From: Pseudomonas anatoliensis
GTDB lineage: Bacteria; Pseudomonadota; Gammaproteobacteria; Pseudomonadales; Pseudomonadaceae
Assembly: GCF_017976235.1 (NCBI RefSeq)
Contig: NZ_JACVHC010000004.1
Span: 170,699-234,698, forward strand
Length of the DNA stretch: 64,000 nucleotides
Direction: 5' to 3'
Shown here: positions 1 through 9,352 of the stretch, piece by piece
Numbering within the stretch: the stretch's first letter is position 1
How the letters are laid out: every line of letters starts with the position of its first letter
Made by a program: the position numbers and the translations under genes
The notes under the pieces: generated by a model
Told to the model about the DNA's origin: nothing
Database searches by the model: none
The model's input: only the letters and a program-made list of their open reading frames with translations

Positions 1-459
1 GGTGTAAGTCAGGCGTTCGATGTTGGCTGCCAGTGTGTGGTCTTTGTAGGTCACGCGCACTTCATCGTTGCCGCCGCCCACTTGCTCGATGGCCGTCACG
101 CCGCCGCCATTGACGTAATAGATGTCATCTCCAGCGCCGCCCTCGTAAGTAGCGAAGAGGTAGGCGTCGGTGGTGAACGTATCGTTGAATGCAGTACCAA
201 TGACTTTTTCAACACCGGTCAGGGTATCTCCCTGTGCATCACCACCAACGCCTGCCAGGCCTGTGCCTGGTCGGATGTCGACGTTGATGCCGGCCGAGGA
301 AGCCGAGTAATCGACAGTATCGAACCCCTCACCGCCATTTAATTTGTCCGCACCGGCGCCGCCAATGAGGATGTCATTGCCGGCCCACCCATTGATCTCA
401 TCATCACCACTGGTACCCGTCAGCGTATCCGCGCCGTTTGTCCCGTTTATTACAGCCAT
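1..459 (-). CDS. RTX (hemolysin-type calcium-binding) protein, N-terminal part, cut by window edge
   Basis: The reading frame starts with ATG at 459 behind a good ribosome site (AGGAAG) and runs off the left edge, so the C-terminus is not seen. The protein opens MAVINGTNGADTLTGTSGDD and has glycine/aspartate nonapeptide repeats from about residue 6 to 40 (for example GWAGNDILIGGAGADKL), then a 'NERLTYT'-like serralysin/RTX segment. Such repeats bind calcium and are usual in proteins exported by type I secretion, whose signal would lie at the unseen C-terminus. It is unusual that repeats begin at once, with no effector domain before them. It lies downstream of a glycosyltransferase terminator. 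Function beyond a secreted RTX protein cannot be given. Confidence 0.8.
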   Translation of the reverse strand, partial: MAVINGTNGADTLTGTSGDDEINGWAGNDILIGGAGADKLNGGEGFDTVDYSASSAGINVDIRPGTGLAGVGGDAQGDTLTGVEKVIGTAFNDTFTTDAYLFATYEGGAGDDIYYVNGGGVTAIEQVGGGNDEVRVTYKDHTLAANIERLTYT

Positions 460-633
460 TATTTCTTCCTTGCCTTGTTGTGAAACCGGTACCGATTCGC
501 GTGGCGATCACGTCGTCGCAGCGAACGTCAAAAAGAGCCGAATGTGTTGATATCGACAGGAAACGATTACAGCTTTAGCTGTGGTAATAAAAATGTATCG
601 AGGTTGATGCAAACACGAACCGCACAAGCAAAA

Positions 634-664
634 AAAAACAGGCGACTGCCAAGTCGCCTGTTTT
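634..664 (-). terminator. Rho-independent terminator of the glycosyltransferase gene
   Basis: Perfect stem ACAGGCGACT / AGTCGCCTGT with a short loop; on the minus strand it is followed by a run of nine Ts, 26 bases after the glycosyltransferase stop codon. Confidence 0.85.
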
Positions 665-689
665 CTTCATGGTGGCCAACGCAAATCGA

Positions 690-3600
690 TCAATCCGCCA
701 GCCAACCGTTTTCCCAATAACGCAAGTTATCGCCGCGCAAAATGTAGTCGCGCAGCACGACTTCGCGCAAATCGTCACCCATGCGATAGCTGGCGTCCGG
801 GTCGGCCAGGTGCATGCGGATTGCCTGCAGCCATTCGTCCGTGGTGTTGGTCTTGATCCGTGTGCACGGCAGATAGCCTTGGTAGGCCTCGGTGTTGGTG
901 CAAATCACCGGGTAACCGCAGGCGCCGTACTCCAGCAGACGCAGGTTGCTCTTGCAGTCGTTGAAAATGTGGAATTCCAGCGGCGCCAAGGCCAGATCGA
1001 GATTGAGGCTGGCCAGTTTCGCCGGATACGCGTCGAGGGCGATTACCCCGTGGAACTCATGCATGTACGGGAGCAGGTCGTCCGGGCACATGCCGAAAAA
1101 CACCCAGTCGACTTCATCCGCGAGTTCGCGCACGACATCCGCGATCACCGCCAGGTCACCGTGGTGGCTGGTGCCGCCGCCCCAGCCGACGCGAGGTTTT
1201 TTCGAGGTCCGGCGCTGGCTGCGCAGGTTGCTCCAGAATTCCTTGGCCAACATGTTGGGCACTACACGAATGTCGTGATGCATATCCGACAATGCGTTGG
1301 CCAACGGCTGAGTCGAGACGACGACGCGATCACACATGCCGATCGCACGGCGAACCAGACGCTCCATCTGATGCTTGTCCGGCATGTTGCGGATATGCGC
1401 ATTGCGGTGGGGAACATCGATCACGTAGTCATCCAGCTCATAGATTCGCCGCGCATTGAAGTAGTCGCGCAGCACTGGCATCTCGTTGATCGGCGCTTCG
1501 GAATAACGGCCCTGCAGAACAATCACATCAGGTGACAGACGCTCGATTTCAACAATTGGCGGCAGGTTCACGCTATAGCGAATCTGCCCCTGCACCCTGC
1601 CTGCCGCTTCGAGTTCGATCAGCGGTTGGGTGACACGATAGTGCCCGACGGCGGAGGCATTGATCGGCAGCCCGAGAATTTTCGGCAAGGAGCTATTGCT
1701 GAAAGGACTCCAACCACTGCGCAGGCCCGGCTCGAGCGTGAAACTCGAACGGGTGGCCCCGTTCAACGACAGGTTGGGATTGTAGGCCGGGTCACGGGCA
1801 ACCACCGGCAGCCAGCGCTTGTAGAAGGTTTTTTCCTGCTCGCTGTGTGAGATGGCTGCTTCATCAATGACCGACTCCACTGGCTGCGCGCCGAGCGCCA
1901 GCACCGCGTAAGGGGTCCAGACCACCAGATAACCTTGCCGGGCGACGCGCAGGGCCAGGTCCACTTCATGCAGCGTGCGCGGCAGACTCTGCTCATCCAG
2001 ACCGTCAACCGCATCGAACACCGACTTGCGCACCATCAGGCAATCAGCCCCGACGGCACTCAGGTCCTGAACCGCTTGCAATCGGAACATGTACCCGGCG
2101 GACTGCATCGCCTGACCATAAAACGGCACACCGGCCGGCCCCTGCAGGCCCAGCACCAGCCCGGCATGCAAGACATAGCCATCGGGATTGAACAGCTTGG
2201 CACCGACGATGCCCACTTCCGGACGCTGGGCGTGGTTGAGCAACTCGTCGAGCCAGTCACCCTGAGTGATCACCGCAAAGGGGTTGAGTAGCAGCACGTA
2301 CTCGCCCCGCGCCTGGGCAACGGCAAAATTGCGCAAGGCTGCGACGTTGCCTTGCTGCGGGTATGTCAGCACCCGCACTCGCTCGCTGCCCAGTTGCGCC
2401 ATACCGGCCAGCCAGGCTTGGGCCTCGGCTGTCTCGCTGCCGTTGTCGACCAGCAACAGCTCGTACTCGCTGTACGCGGTTTTCTCCAGCAGGCTCTCGA
2501 CACAGCGCTGCAGCGCCGAAATCTTGTCGCGGGTAGAAATGATGATCGAGACCAACGGCCGGCTCACATGCCGGTAATCGACTCGATTGAGCAGCTCGAC
2601 GCTGCCGCGACGCATGTCGTGGGCGATCCCCAGACGATCAAGATGGGCCGTCAGCAATCGCGGGTTGTTTTCAGTCACTTGCGGCAGCGATAGCCACTCG
2701 GCCAAATCGAATGTCGACTCGATGGCAATCTCGGCCAGATGCCCGACCACCTGAGTGCCCTGATCTTCGACCATCCGCCACAACAGGTCGTGAGGCGCCA
2801 ACTCAGTGAACGTCGAATCGAATCCGCCGAGCGCCACAAAGGCATTACGCTGGAACGCCAGGGTGCGGCCGACATAAGGGTAGGTGCGCATCAGGTCGAG
2901 GTTGAAGTCGGGTTTGAACGCCGGCTCCACCGACTCACCCGCCCGCAAACTGCCTTCATCGCTGTATAGACACTGCAAATCGCTGTTGAAGGCGATTCGC
3001 TCGGCCATCATCAGCAAGGCAGGGGGCACCAGACGATCACCGGCACGCAGCAGATAAAACCAGTCGGCTCCCTGCAGCTGTGGCAGCAATTCATTGATCT
3101 GCTGCAGGCGATCGTCTTGCAGCGGCAAATGGAATACACGTCCGTCCAGTACCGGCTCAGCGCAAGTAGAAGACAACACCAGTGTCAGCTCGGGCGCATA
3201 GACCTGCGCGGCGAGACTCTCCAGCGTACGTTCCAGCGCTGCAGAACTGCCCTGATCATCAACCACGATGGGCACGATTCGCGGCGTGGACGGCCAGCCT
3301 GCCAGCGTGTCCGGCAACAGTCTGCGCTGAACGTCACTGAGCGTGCGGCACTCCAGCCATTGCGTATAGAGTTCGGAAAAACTCAGACTGCTACTGCCAA
3401 CCGCCCATATCTGAGCGCTCTGTTTGGTGCCGAGCGTGCGGCTCAGCGGCAGTTCTTCCCAGACCCGTGGCGAATCATCTGCCTTGGGCAACGGCACATA
3501 ACGTACCCAACCCTTTGCTGGCGCAGATTCTCCGCTGCGCGCCTTGAGCATTTGCATCAGCCATTGCCGCTCGATTTCGAGCGCGTCTTTCATGGCTTGC

Positions 3601-4292
3601 TGGCCGCTCAGACGATCGGGATACAGGCGTTCGACACTCAACACGTGGTTGGACACGACCACGTTGCCGCGCCGCATCAAACACACAAACAGCGCGAAAT
3701 CGAGGCTCGCCACAAAGCAGTGCTCGGGCTGCGTCAGCGCCGGCAACAACTCCAGAACATCGGTGCGACGGAACATGGCACTGCTGAAACCACCGAGGAT
3801 GTTCGCCGGGAACGCCTCGAAGATTGCCAGCAAGTCGTCACCCTTGAACAAGCCACTGATTGGTGACAGTGGCGTATTTTCCAGACGTGAAGGCAGCACC
3901 ATGTCGTCGGCGTCCCAGAACAGACGCTGGGCCAGCACCAGATTGACCTCGTCACGTTCGGCCAGCACGCGAGCCTGATACTCGATACAGCTGGCAAACA
4001 GATGATCGTCGTCACACAAGAACTTGATGAACTCGCCCTGCGCCTGATCGAGGCAGGCTTTCAGATTGCCGATCATTCCCAACGTGTGCGGATTACGCAC
4101 ATAACGCACGGTGACGCCGGACTGCTCGACAACCGACGCAACGATGTCTTCGATCTCACTGCCGCGACTGTCATCGCACACAATGATTTCAAGATTGCCA
4201 TAGCCCTGACTGACGGCGCTGCGCAATGCCCGCTCGAAAAAGCGCGAATTGAAGGCAGGAATAACAAGGCTGACAAGAGGAAGTGAATTCAC
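690..4292 (-). CDS. Multi-domain glycosyltransferase (three GT2-like modules plus a GT4-like module)
   Basis: 1200 residues. Module 1 (about 5-230) is a GT2 fold starting PLVSLVIPAFNSRFFERA, with acidic motif CDDDH. Module 2 (about 330-560) looks like a degenerate GT2 domain with YSDEGSL and GGFDS. Module 3 (about 575-800) is another GT2 domain starting RPLVSIIISTRDK, with LLVDNGS. The C-terminal part (about 870-1190) resembles GT4 enzymes: ELDDYV, VVSTQPLA, VGWGGGTSHHGD and LRLLEYGACGYPVICT. Position next to flgL suggests flagellin or cell-surface glycan synthesis, since pseudomonads often carry flagellar glycosylation genes between flgL and fliC; that is inference. Donor and acceptor are unknown. 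Its own terminator follows. Confidence 0.85.
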   Translation of the reverse strand: MNSLPLVSLVIPAFNSRFFERALRSAVSQGYGNLEIIVCDDSRGSEIEDIVASVVEQSGVTVRYVRNPHTLGMIGNLKACLDQAQGEFIKFLCDDDHLFASCIEYQARVLAERDEVNLVLAQRLFWDADDMVLPSRLENTPLSPISGLFKGDDLLAIFEAFPANILGGFSSAMFRRTDVLELLPALTQPEHCFVASLDFALFVCLMRRGNVVVSNHVLSVERLYPDRLSGQQAMKDALEIERQWLMQMLKARSGESAPAKGWVRYVPLPKADDSPRVWEELPLSRTLGTKQSAQIWAVGSSSLSFSELYTQWLECRTLSDVQRRLLPDTLAGWPSTPRIVPIVVDDQGSSAALERTLESLAAQVYAPELTLVLSSTCAEPVLDGRVFHLPLQDDRLQQINELLPQLQGADWFYLLRAGDRLVPPALLMMAERIAFNSDLQCLYSDEGSLRAGESVEPAFKPDFNLDLMRTYPYVGRTLAFQRNAFVALGGFDSTFTELAPHDLLWRMVEDQGTQVVGHLAEIAIESTFDLAEWLSLPQVTENNPRLLTAHLDRLGIAHDMRRGSVELLNRVDYRHVSRPLVSIIISTRDKISALQRCVESLLEKTAYSEYELLLVDNGSETAEAQAWLAGMAQLGSERVRVLTYPQQGNVAALRNFAVAQARGEYVLLLNPFAVITQGDWLDELLNHAQRPEVGIVGAKLFNPDGYVLHAGLVLGLQGPAGVPFYGQAMQSAGYMFRLQAVQDLSAVGADCLMVRKSVFDAVDGLDEQSLPRTLHEVDLALRVARQGYLVVWTPYAVLALGAQPVESVIDEAAISHSEQEKTFYKRWLPVVARDPAYNPNLSLNGATRSSFTLEPGLRSGWSPFSNSSLPKILGLPINASAVGHYRVTQPLIELEAAGRVQGQIRYSVNLPPIVEIERLSPDVIVLQGRYSEAPINEMPVLRDYFNARRIYELDDYVIDVPHRNAHIRNMPDKHQMERLVRRAIGMCDRVVVSTQPLANALSDMHHDIRVVPNMLAKEFWSNLRSQRRTSKKPRVGWGGGTSHHGDLAVIADVVRELADEVDWVFFGMCPDDLLPYMHEFHGVIALDAYPAKLASLNLDLALAPLEFHIFNDCKSNLRLLEYGACGYPVICTNTEAYQGYLPCTRIKTNTTDEWLQAIRMHLADPDASYRMGDDLREVVLRDYILRGDNLRYWENGWLAD

Positions 4293-4373
4293 GGCGGGCT
4301 CACAGGCGGTACGAGCCCGCCCGGAAAAGCGAGCCCTTGATACCGCAAAAAAACATGACTGAGGGACAGGGTA

Positions 4374-4395
4374 AACGGGCGTTTATGCGCCCGTT
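4374..4395 (-). terminator. Hairpin after flgL, possible weak terminator
   Basis: Inverted repeat ACGGGCG / CGCCCGT lies a few bases after the flgL stop codon on the minus strand. There is only a short T run, so it may attenuate rather than end transcription before the glycosyltransferase gene. Confidence 0.4.
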
Positions 4396-4400
4396 GAGGA

Positions 4401-5969
4401 TCAGATCTTGTTGAACAGCCCCAACTGACTGATCTTGCTGAACGCCAGTTGCGCGGCCTGCAACATGGTCTGCTGCAAGGTCAGGCGGGTCATGACTTCA
4501 GCCGGGTCCGAATCACGGATCGAGCCTTGGGTCGTGGTGTTCGCCGTGCTCAGGCTGTCGTTGGTGGCGGATTGCATATCCAGCGACTGGCCGCGCGCAC
4601 CGATAGACGTGACAGCAGTGCCGATCTGATTGGTGGCGGCGTCGATGTTGCCGATACCGGCTTCCATGGCGCCCTGCAGTTTCTGCTTGGCCACCGGGTC
4701 GCCATCGATCGGCGTATTCAGCGCGGTAATCATCTGACCCAGGGTGTCGAGCACGTTCTGAGTCTGGTGGTTATTCGGCTGAATCGAGAATTGATCGCCG
4801 GCTGCCGGGGCGCTGCCCAGAGCGAACGTCACACCGGCTGCCGTCGCGTTGCTACCGGCCACAGTGCCCGAAGACACAGGCTTGCTGTCAGCGGTTACCG
4901 GCGCCGCGTAGAGATCGAACGCAGTGGCGCTGGTGAACTTGAGGATCGCCCCACCCTGCGGGAATGCCGCGGTGTAGGCCGCCTGATCGGTGATGCTGGA
5001 ACCGGTGATCACCGCCGTCGAAGAGTTGCCCGGGCTACGCGAAGTGGTGAACGTGTCCGGGGTCACCGCCAGTTGAAAACTGTGCCCGGCAATGACCGCA
5101 TCCGGGTTGGTATCACCGGCCTTCAGGTTGAGGTTCAGCTTCATGTCGACACCGCGGAAGCTGAAGCTCTGGTTGCTACCGCTGGTGTTGCTGATCACGC
5201 CGTTCTTGCTGGCGTCAGCAGTGACGTCGTTACCCAGCGCGTCGGTGATCTTCATCTGCGTGCTGCTGACGAAGGCGACGGTGTACGGCTGACCACTGGT
5301 GAACGTAGAGTTATAGGTGGCAGCGGTGCCAACGGTACCGTTGGACAATACAACGCGACCGTCATCCACCGCAGGTGCGGTCATGGTGGTGTTGGTGCGA
5401 CCGGTGTTGATGGTCTGCTGGAATGCATCCCAACCGGTGGTATTGGTGCCGACCGCCAGGCCATCGCCGATGCCCAGATTGATGGTGGTCTGGTCACCGT
5501 TGTAGGAATAGGTGCCGTCGGTGTTTTGCGAATACGGTGCGGTGTCGGTTTTCGAACCGGAGAACAGGTAGTTGCCGTCGGCATCCTTGGAGTTCATCAG
5601 GCCCAGCACTTGTTTCTGGATCTCGCCCAGTTCCGACGCGTAAGCCTGGCGATCCTTGTCGGTGATCGTGCCGTTGTTGGCGGCCAGGGAGATTTCCTTG
5701 GCGCGGCTCAACGCCGTGGTGATGGCATCCAGCGTGGATTCCTGCACGGTCAACGCACTCTTGGTGCTGCTGATATTGGTGGTGTACTGCTCAAGCAGCG
5801 CGGCCTGCTGACCAAGCTGCAGCAAACGACCGGCACCGACCGGATCATCGGCGGCCGTGTTGATGCGTTGCAGGCTGCTCGCCTCGCTGGCGCTGGCCAG
5901 CGCCTTGTTGAAGTTACGCTGATAGTCCGCAGCTTGCGTTCCGTAATACTGGGCGGTGGAAATGCGCAT
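4401..5969 (-). CDS. flgL: Flagellar hook-filament junction protein FlgL
   Basis: 522 residues. FlgL (HAP3) forms the junction between hook and filament with FlgK. The N-terminus (MRISTAQYYGTQAADYQRNF, then INTAADDPVGAGRLLQLG) and the C-terminus (DPAEVMTRLTLQQTMLQAAQ, ending LGLFNKI) are the conserved coiled-coil ends of the flagellin/FlgL family. The middle (about 150-420) is Ser/Thr/Asn-rich and variable, which makes the protein longer than enterobacterial FlgL (about 317). It is the last gene of the flgF-L run, 13 bases after flgK. No Sec signal, as expected for a substrate of the flagellar export apparatus. Confidence 0.96.
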   Translation of the reverse strand: MRISTAQYYGTQAADYQRNFNKALASASEASSLQRINTAADDPVGAGRLLQLGQQAALLEQYTTNISSTKSALTVQESTLDAITTALSRAKEISLAANNGTITDKDRQAYASELGEIQKQVLGLMNSKDADGNYLFSGSKTDTAPYSQNTDGTYSYNGDQTTINLGIGDGLAVGTNTTGWDAFQQTINTGRTNTTMTAPAVDDGRVVLSNGTVGTAATYNSTFTSGQPYTVAFVSSTQMKITDALGNDVTADASKNGVISNTSGSNQSFSFRGVDMKLNLNLKAGDTNPDAVIAGHSFQLAVTPDTFTTSRSPGNSSTAVITGSSITDQAAYTAAFPQGGAILKFTSATAFDLYAAPVTADSKPVSSGTVAGSNATAAGVTFALGSAPAAGDQFSIQPNNHQTQNVLDTLGQMITALNTPIDGDPVAKQKLQGAMEAGIGNIDAATNQIGTAVTSIGARGQSLDMQSATNDSLSTANTTTQGSIRDSDPAEVMTRLTLQQTMLQAAQLAFSKISQLGLFNKI

Positions 5970-5982
5970 GAATTACGACTCC

Positions 5983-8028
5983 TTAAAGGCTGTTGATCAG
6001 CGTGGCGAAAGTTTCCTGCGCAGCTTTGATGATCTGCGAAGACGCGGTGTAGTACTGCTGGTATTTGACCAGGTTGCCGGTTTCTTCATCCAGGTTGACC
6101 CCGGAGAGCGAATCACGCGCACCGGCGGCCTGTGTCAGGATCGCCGTGGTGGCCTCAACGTCGGACTTGCCTTGGGCGGTCTTGGTACCGACGTTGGTCA
6201 CCAGCTTGTTGTAGGCGTCGGTCAGGCTGATGCCCTTGCTGGCGGAACCAGTATCGACGGTCTGCGCAGTTTGCAGGCCAACCAGCGATTGCGCATTGCG
6301 GTTGTCCGAGGACGCCGCACCGGTCAGGTTCATGGTGAAGGTTTCGCCAGGCTTCGGCGTACCGCCAACGGTGGTCTGCATGGAGAAGGTTTTCTGTACG
6401 TTCGGCGTAACGCTGGTGTCCAGCACCGGGTTGCCGCTGGCATCAACGATGCCGACTTTCAGGTCCAGCGTGTTCGCTTGACCAGGAACGATAGTGCCGC
6501 TGCTGATGAGACCGCCCTTGGCATCCACGAAAGTGTAAGACTGGCTGCCCCCGGAGACCGCACCGAACACCAGCTTGACCGGCGTCGAATTCTTCAGCGC
6601 CGCCTGCATGTCAGCCTGGGCAGTCGGGTTGTAGATATCGATCTTGCTGGTGAGCGTCGGCTGGGTAAAAGTGCCCAGACCGTTGGCGCTGGCCACACCA
6701 GTCAACGGACCCGCTGCCGCGATTTTCTTCGGATCGGTCAGTACCGTCTGAATGCTCGCTGCCGCGTTGCGGGTCGGCGTCACTTTGAAGCTGTCGCCCG
6801 CGCTCAATGCGCCGCCCTTTAGGGCCAGGCTGAAGCCGTCGATCACCGGCGGTGGCGTCGTGTTGGTGCTGAACGTCCCCATCTCGGTACCGTCAGAGCG
6901 CTTGACGGTGTAATCGGTGGCGCTGGTGAACGTCACCTGATAATCGCTGGTGGTCAGCTTGCCGGTGTCCTTGATGGTGACGTCAAGGTTGCCCGAGCCT
7001 GCGCTGTTACCCGACTGCGCAATGCTGCGCTGGCTGATCAGCGCGGCACTGTTGATGTTGTTGAAAATCGCCGCGCCGAAGTCACCGTTCTTGTCGATGC
7101 CCTGGGCTTGCTGGCTGTTGATCTGATCGGCGATGACCAGCGCTACACGCCCCAGCTCGTTGAGCGACGGGTCGAGCACTTCTTTGCGATAAGTCAGCAA
7201 GCCACCGATTTCGCCACCGCTGATCACCGAAGTGATGTCGATGGTGCTCGAGCCGCGATCCATCTGGATGCCCATGCGTGTCGGGTCATCCTTGCTCGGC
7301 ACGGTGCTGAGCGAGTTGGTGGTGTTGCCGATGACCAGCGGCTGGCCGCTGCCGACATACACATCGAAACTGGTGCCACGCTCGACGACTTGCGCGCCGG
7401 TCAGCTCGGACAACTGGCGCACGGCCTCATTACGGCTGTCGAGCAAATCGTTCGGCGCACCGCCGCTGGTGGAGATCTCACCGATCTTCTGGTTGAGCGC
7501 GGCGATCGAGTTGGCCAGTTTGTTCACCTGGGCGGTCATGTCGCTCAGGCTGCCGTTGATCGTGGTGTTCTGGTCGTTCAACTGCTTTGCGATGGAGTTG
7601 AAGCGACCGGTCAGCGCCTGTGCGCCAGTCAGCACCGATTGACGGGAAGTGTCATCGGTGGCCGAAGTCGATACACCCTGCATCGAGGTGAAGAATTTCT
7701 GCAACACACCGGTCAGGCCGGTGTTGACGTCCGACAGCGTGCCATCCAATGGCTTGGCTTGCGCCAGATACGACGCCGATTCGCTGTTGAGCGAAGTCGC
7801 AGTGTGCAACTGGGTTTCCAGGTACGAGTTGTAGACCCGGCGCACGTCGGCCAGGGTTGTGCCTGTGCCGATGAAAACGCTGCCGTACTGCTGCGAGGAT
7901 TTGGTGCCCTGCACGGTTTGCTGGCGCGAATAACCGGCGGTGTCGACGTTGGCAATGTTGTTGCCTGTCGTAGCCAAAGAGGACTGGCTAGCCGACAGCC
8001 CCGACATCCCGATATTGAGCAAACTCAT
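5983..8028 (-). CDS. flgK: Flagellar hook-associated protein FlgK
   Basis: 681 residues, close to the usual length in pseudomonads. FlgK (HAP1) is the hook-side junction protein. The start MSLLNIGMSGLSASQSSLAT with NNIANVDTAGYSRQ is the flagellar rod/hook family signature; the C-terminus (SGVNLDEETGNLVKYQQYY, AAQETFATLINSL) is the matching terminal helix. Residues about 180-560 form the variable exposed domains. It is preceded by flgJ with a 23-base gap and followed by flgL, so the two junction proteins are made together. Confidence 0.97.
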   Translation of the reverse strand: MSLLNIGMSGLSASQSSLATTGNNIANVDTAGYSRQQTVQGTKSSQQYGSVFIGTGTTLADVRRVYNSYLETQLHTATSLNSESASYLAQAKPLDGTLSDVNTGLTGVLQKFFTSMQGVSTSATDDTSRQSVLTGAQALTGRFNSIAKQLNDQNTTINGSLSDMTAQVNKLANSIAALNQKIGEISTSGGAPNDLLDSRNEAVRQLSELTGAQVVERGTSFDVYVGSGQPLVIGNTTNSLSTVPSKDDPTRMGIQMDRGSSTIDITSVISGGEIGGLLTYRKEVLDPSLNELGRVALVIADQINSQQAQGIDKNGDFGAAIFNNINSAALISQRSIAQSGNSAGSGNLDVTIKDTGKLTTSDYQVTFTSATDYTVKRSDGTEMGTFSTNTTPPPVIDGFSLALKGGALSAGDSFKVTPTRNAAASIQTVLTDPKKIAAAGPLTGVASANGLGTFTQPTLTSKIDIYNPTAQADMQAALKNSTPVKLVFGAVSGGSQSYTFVDAKGGLISSGTIVPGQANTLDLKVGIVDASGNPVLDTSVTPNVQKTFSMQTTVGGTPKPGETFTMNLTGAASSDNRNAQSLVGLQTAQTVDTGSASKGISLTDAYNKLVTNVGTKTAQGKSDVEATTAILTQAAGARDSLSGVNLDEETGNLVKYQQYYTASSQIIKAAQETFATLINSL

Positions 8029-8051
8029 GGTTCAGACCTTATACCTTGTGC

Positions 8052-9341
8052 CTATAAAGGCGTGGTGGAAACGCCCGCCGCAGCGTAGTTTTCAAAACTG
8101 TTCATCTGCTTGGCTATCTGCGAAATCTTGCTCGCGTAGTTCGGGTCGGTTGCGTAACCGGCCTTCTGCAACTCGCGTACAAACTGTTCTGGGTTATCGG
8201 CCGACTTCAGCACTTCTTGATAGCGATTATTGGACTGCAGCAAAGTCACCAGATCGTGGAAGCTGTCCTTGTACGAGGCGTAGGAACGGAACTGGGCCGT
8301 CTCCTTGACCATCGCGCCATTGCGGAACTCGCTGGTGATTGCCCGGGCCGAATCGCCCTGCCAGTTGCTGCTCGCCTTGATACCGAACAGGTTGTGGCTG
8401 CTGCTGCCGTCCTGCGCGCGCATGACCGATTTGCCCCAACCGGTTTCCAGTGCGGCTTGCGCCACCAGGTAACGCGGATCGACGCCGATACGGTCGGCGG
8501 CTTCCTTGGCCATCGGCAGCATGGTGTTGACGAATTCGTCGGCAGAGCTGAAGGCTTTTTTTGCCGGCGCCAGCGGAATCTGCGCCATCGCACGGCCGTA
8601 AACCTGCATCTGGCCGCCTGAGGCTTTTTCGGCCTCGGCACGCGCCAGCCAGTCGCCGTTGTACAGCGGGCCTGCGCCAGTGACGGCAGCAGTCGTGGCG
8701 CGTTGCGGCAATTGAGTTGTCGCGGCAGGCGTGGCCGACGGCACCAGCCCTGCGAGCAAACGATCAGCCAGTTTCGGCGGCAAGGCCAGACGACGCTGAT
8801 TGATCAGCGCCATGTCATTGCTGTGCGCAAGCTGGGTGTTCGGCGCATGCACCGAACGCGAGGCCCACAGCGGACGCTCGCCATTGAGGCGTGACAACGG
8901 GCCAGTGCCGACGGTGCCGGCAGCAATCGGTGTGGCGACATTGGCGGCAGCGGCTTTCGCGGCTTCCTGCTTGGCAGCGGAGGCGGCTTCAGCCTCGCCC
9001 GGCGCCATCGGTTTGTTCTTCGACATCTGGCGCATCAGCACGTCGGCCAGACCGATACCACCACCCTCGCGGGACATGGAAACGGCCAGTTGCTGGTCGT
9101 ACATTTCCTGATACTGCTTGGCCGCCGGCGTGTTCAGCGGATTGTCTTCGCCCAACGCATTTGTGGCAGAGCGCATCGACTTGAGCATTTCACCGAGGAA
9201 CAGCGATTCGAACTCCTGCGCAACCTTGCGCATGTTCGCATCGCTGTCCTTGTCGCCGACCTTGAGCTGATTCAGACGATTGAGGTCGGAGTAGGAACCC
9301 GAATCGCTGCTGCCGACCACACCGCTTTTGCGCATATCCAT
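8052..9341 (-). CDS. flgJ: Peptidoglycan hydrolase FlgJ (rod cap, muramidase)
   Basis: 429 residues with the two-domain layout of gammaproteobacterial FlgJ. The N-terminal rod-binding domain (about 25-115: MRKVAQEFESLFLGEMLKSM, then GGGIGLADVLMRQM) is followed by a low-complexity linker rich in Ala/Pro/Thr (about 115-260), then a glucosaminidase domain (about 270-415: VDPRYLVAQAALETGWGKS, HNLFGIKA, YASYKDSFHDLVTLL). The glutamate in AALETGWG is the expected catalytic acid. FlgJ caps the growing rod and opens peptidoglycan in the periplasm. It follows flgI with an 11-base gap. Confidence 0.96.
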   Translation of the reverse strand: MDMRKSGVVGSSDSGSYSDLNRLNQLKVGDKDSDANMRKVAQEFESLFLGEMLKSMRSATNALGEDNPLNTPAAKQYQEMYDQQLAVSMSREGGGIGLADVLMRQMSKNKPMAPGEAEAASAAKQEAAKAAAANVATPIAAGTVGTGPLSRLNGERPLWASRSVHAPNTQLAHSNDMALINQRRLALPPKLADRLLAGLVPSATPAATTQLPQRATTAAVTGAGPLYNGDWLARAEAEKASGGQMQVYGRAMAQIPLAPAKKAFSSADEFVNTMLPMAKEAADRIGVDPRYLVAQAALETGWGKSVMRAQDGSSSHNLFGIKASSNWQGDSARAITSEFRNGAMVKETAQFRSYASYKDSFHDLVTLLQSNNRYQEVLKSADNPEQFVRELQKAGYATDPNYASKISQIAKQMNSFENYAAAGVSTTPL

Positions 9342-9352
9342 AGTGGCCGTCC

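Noticed and set aside
4449..5996. 515-codon open frame on the plus strand
   Set aside because: It is the mirror of flgL; high GC keeps stops rare on the opposite strand. No family features, and no ribosome site.
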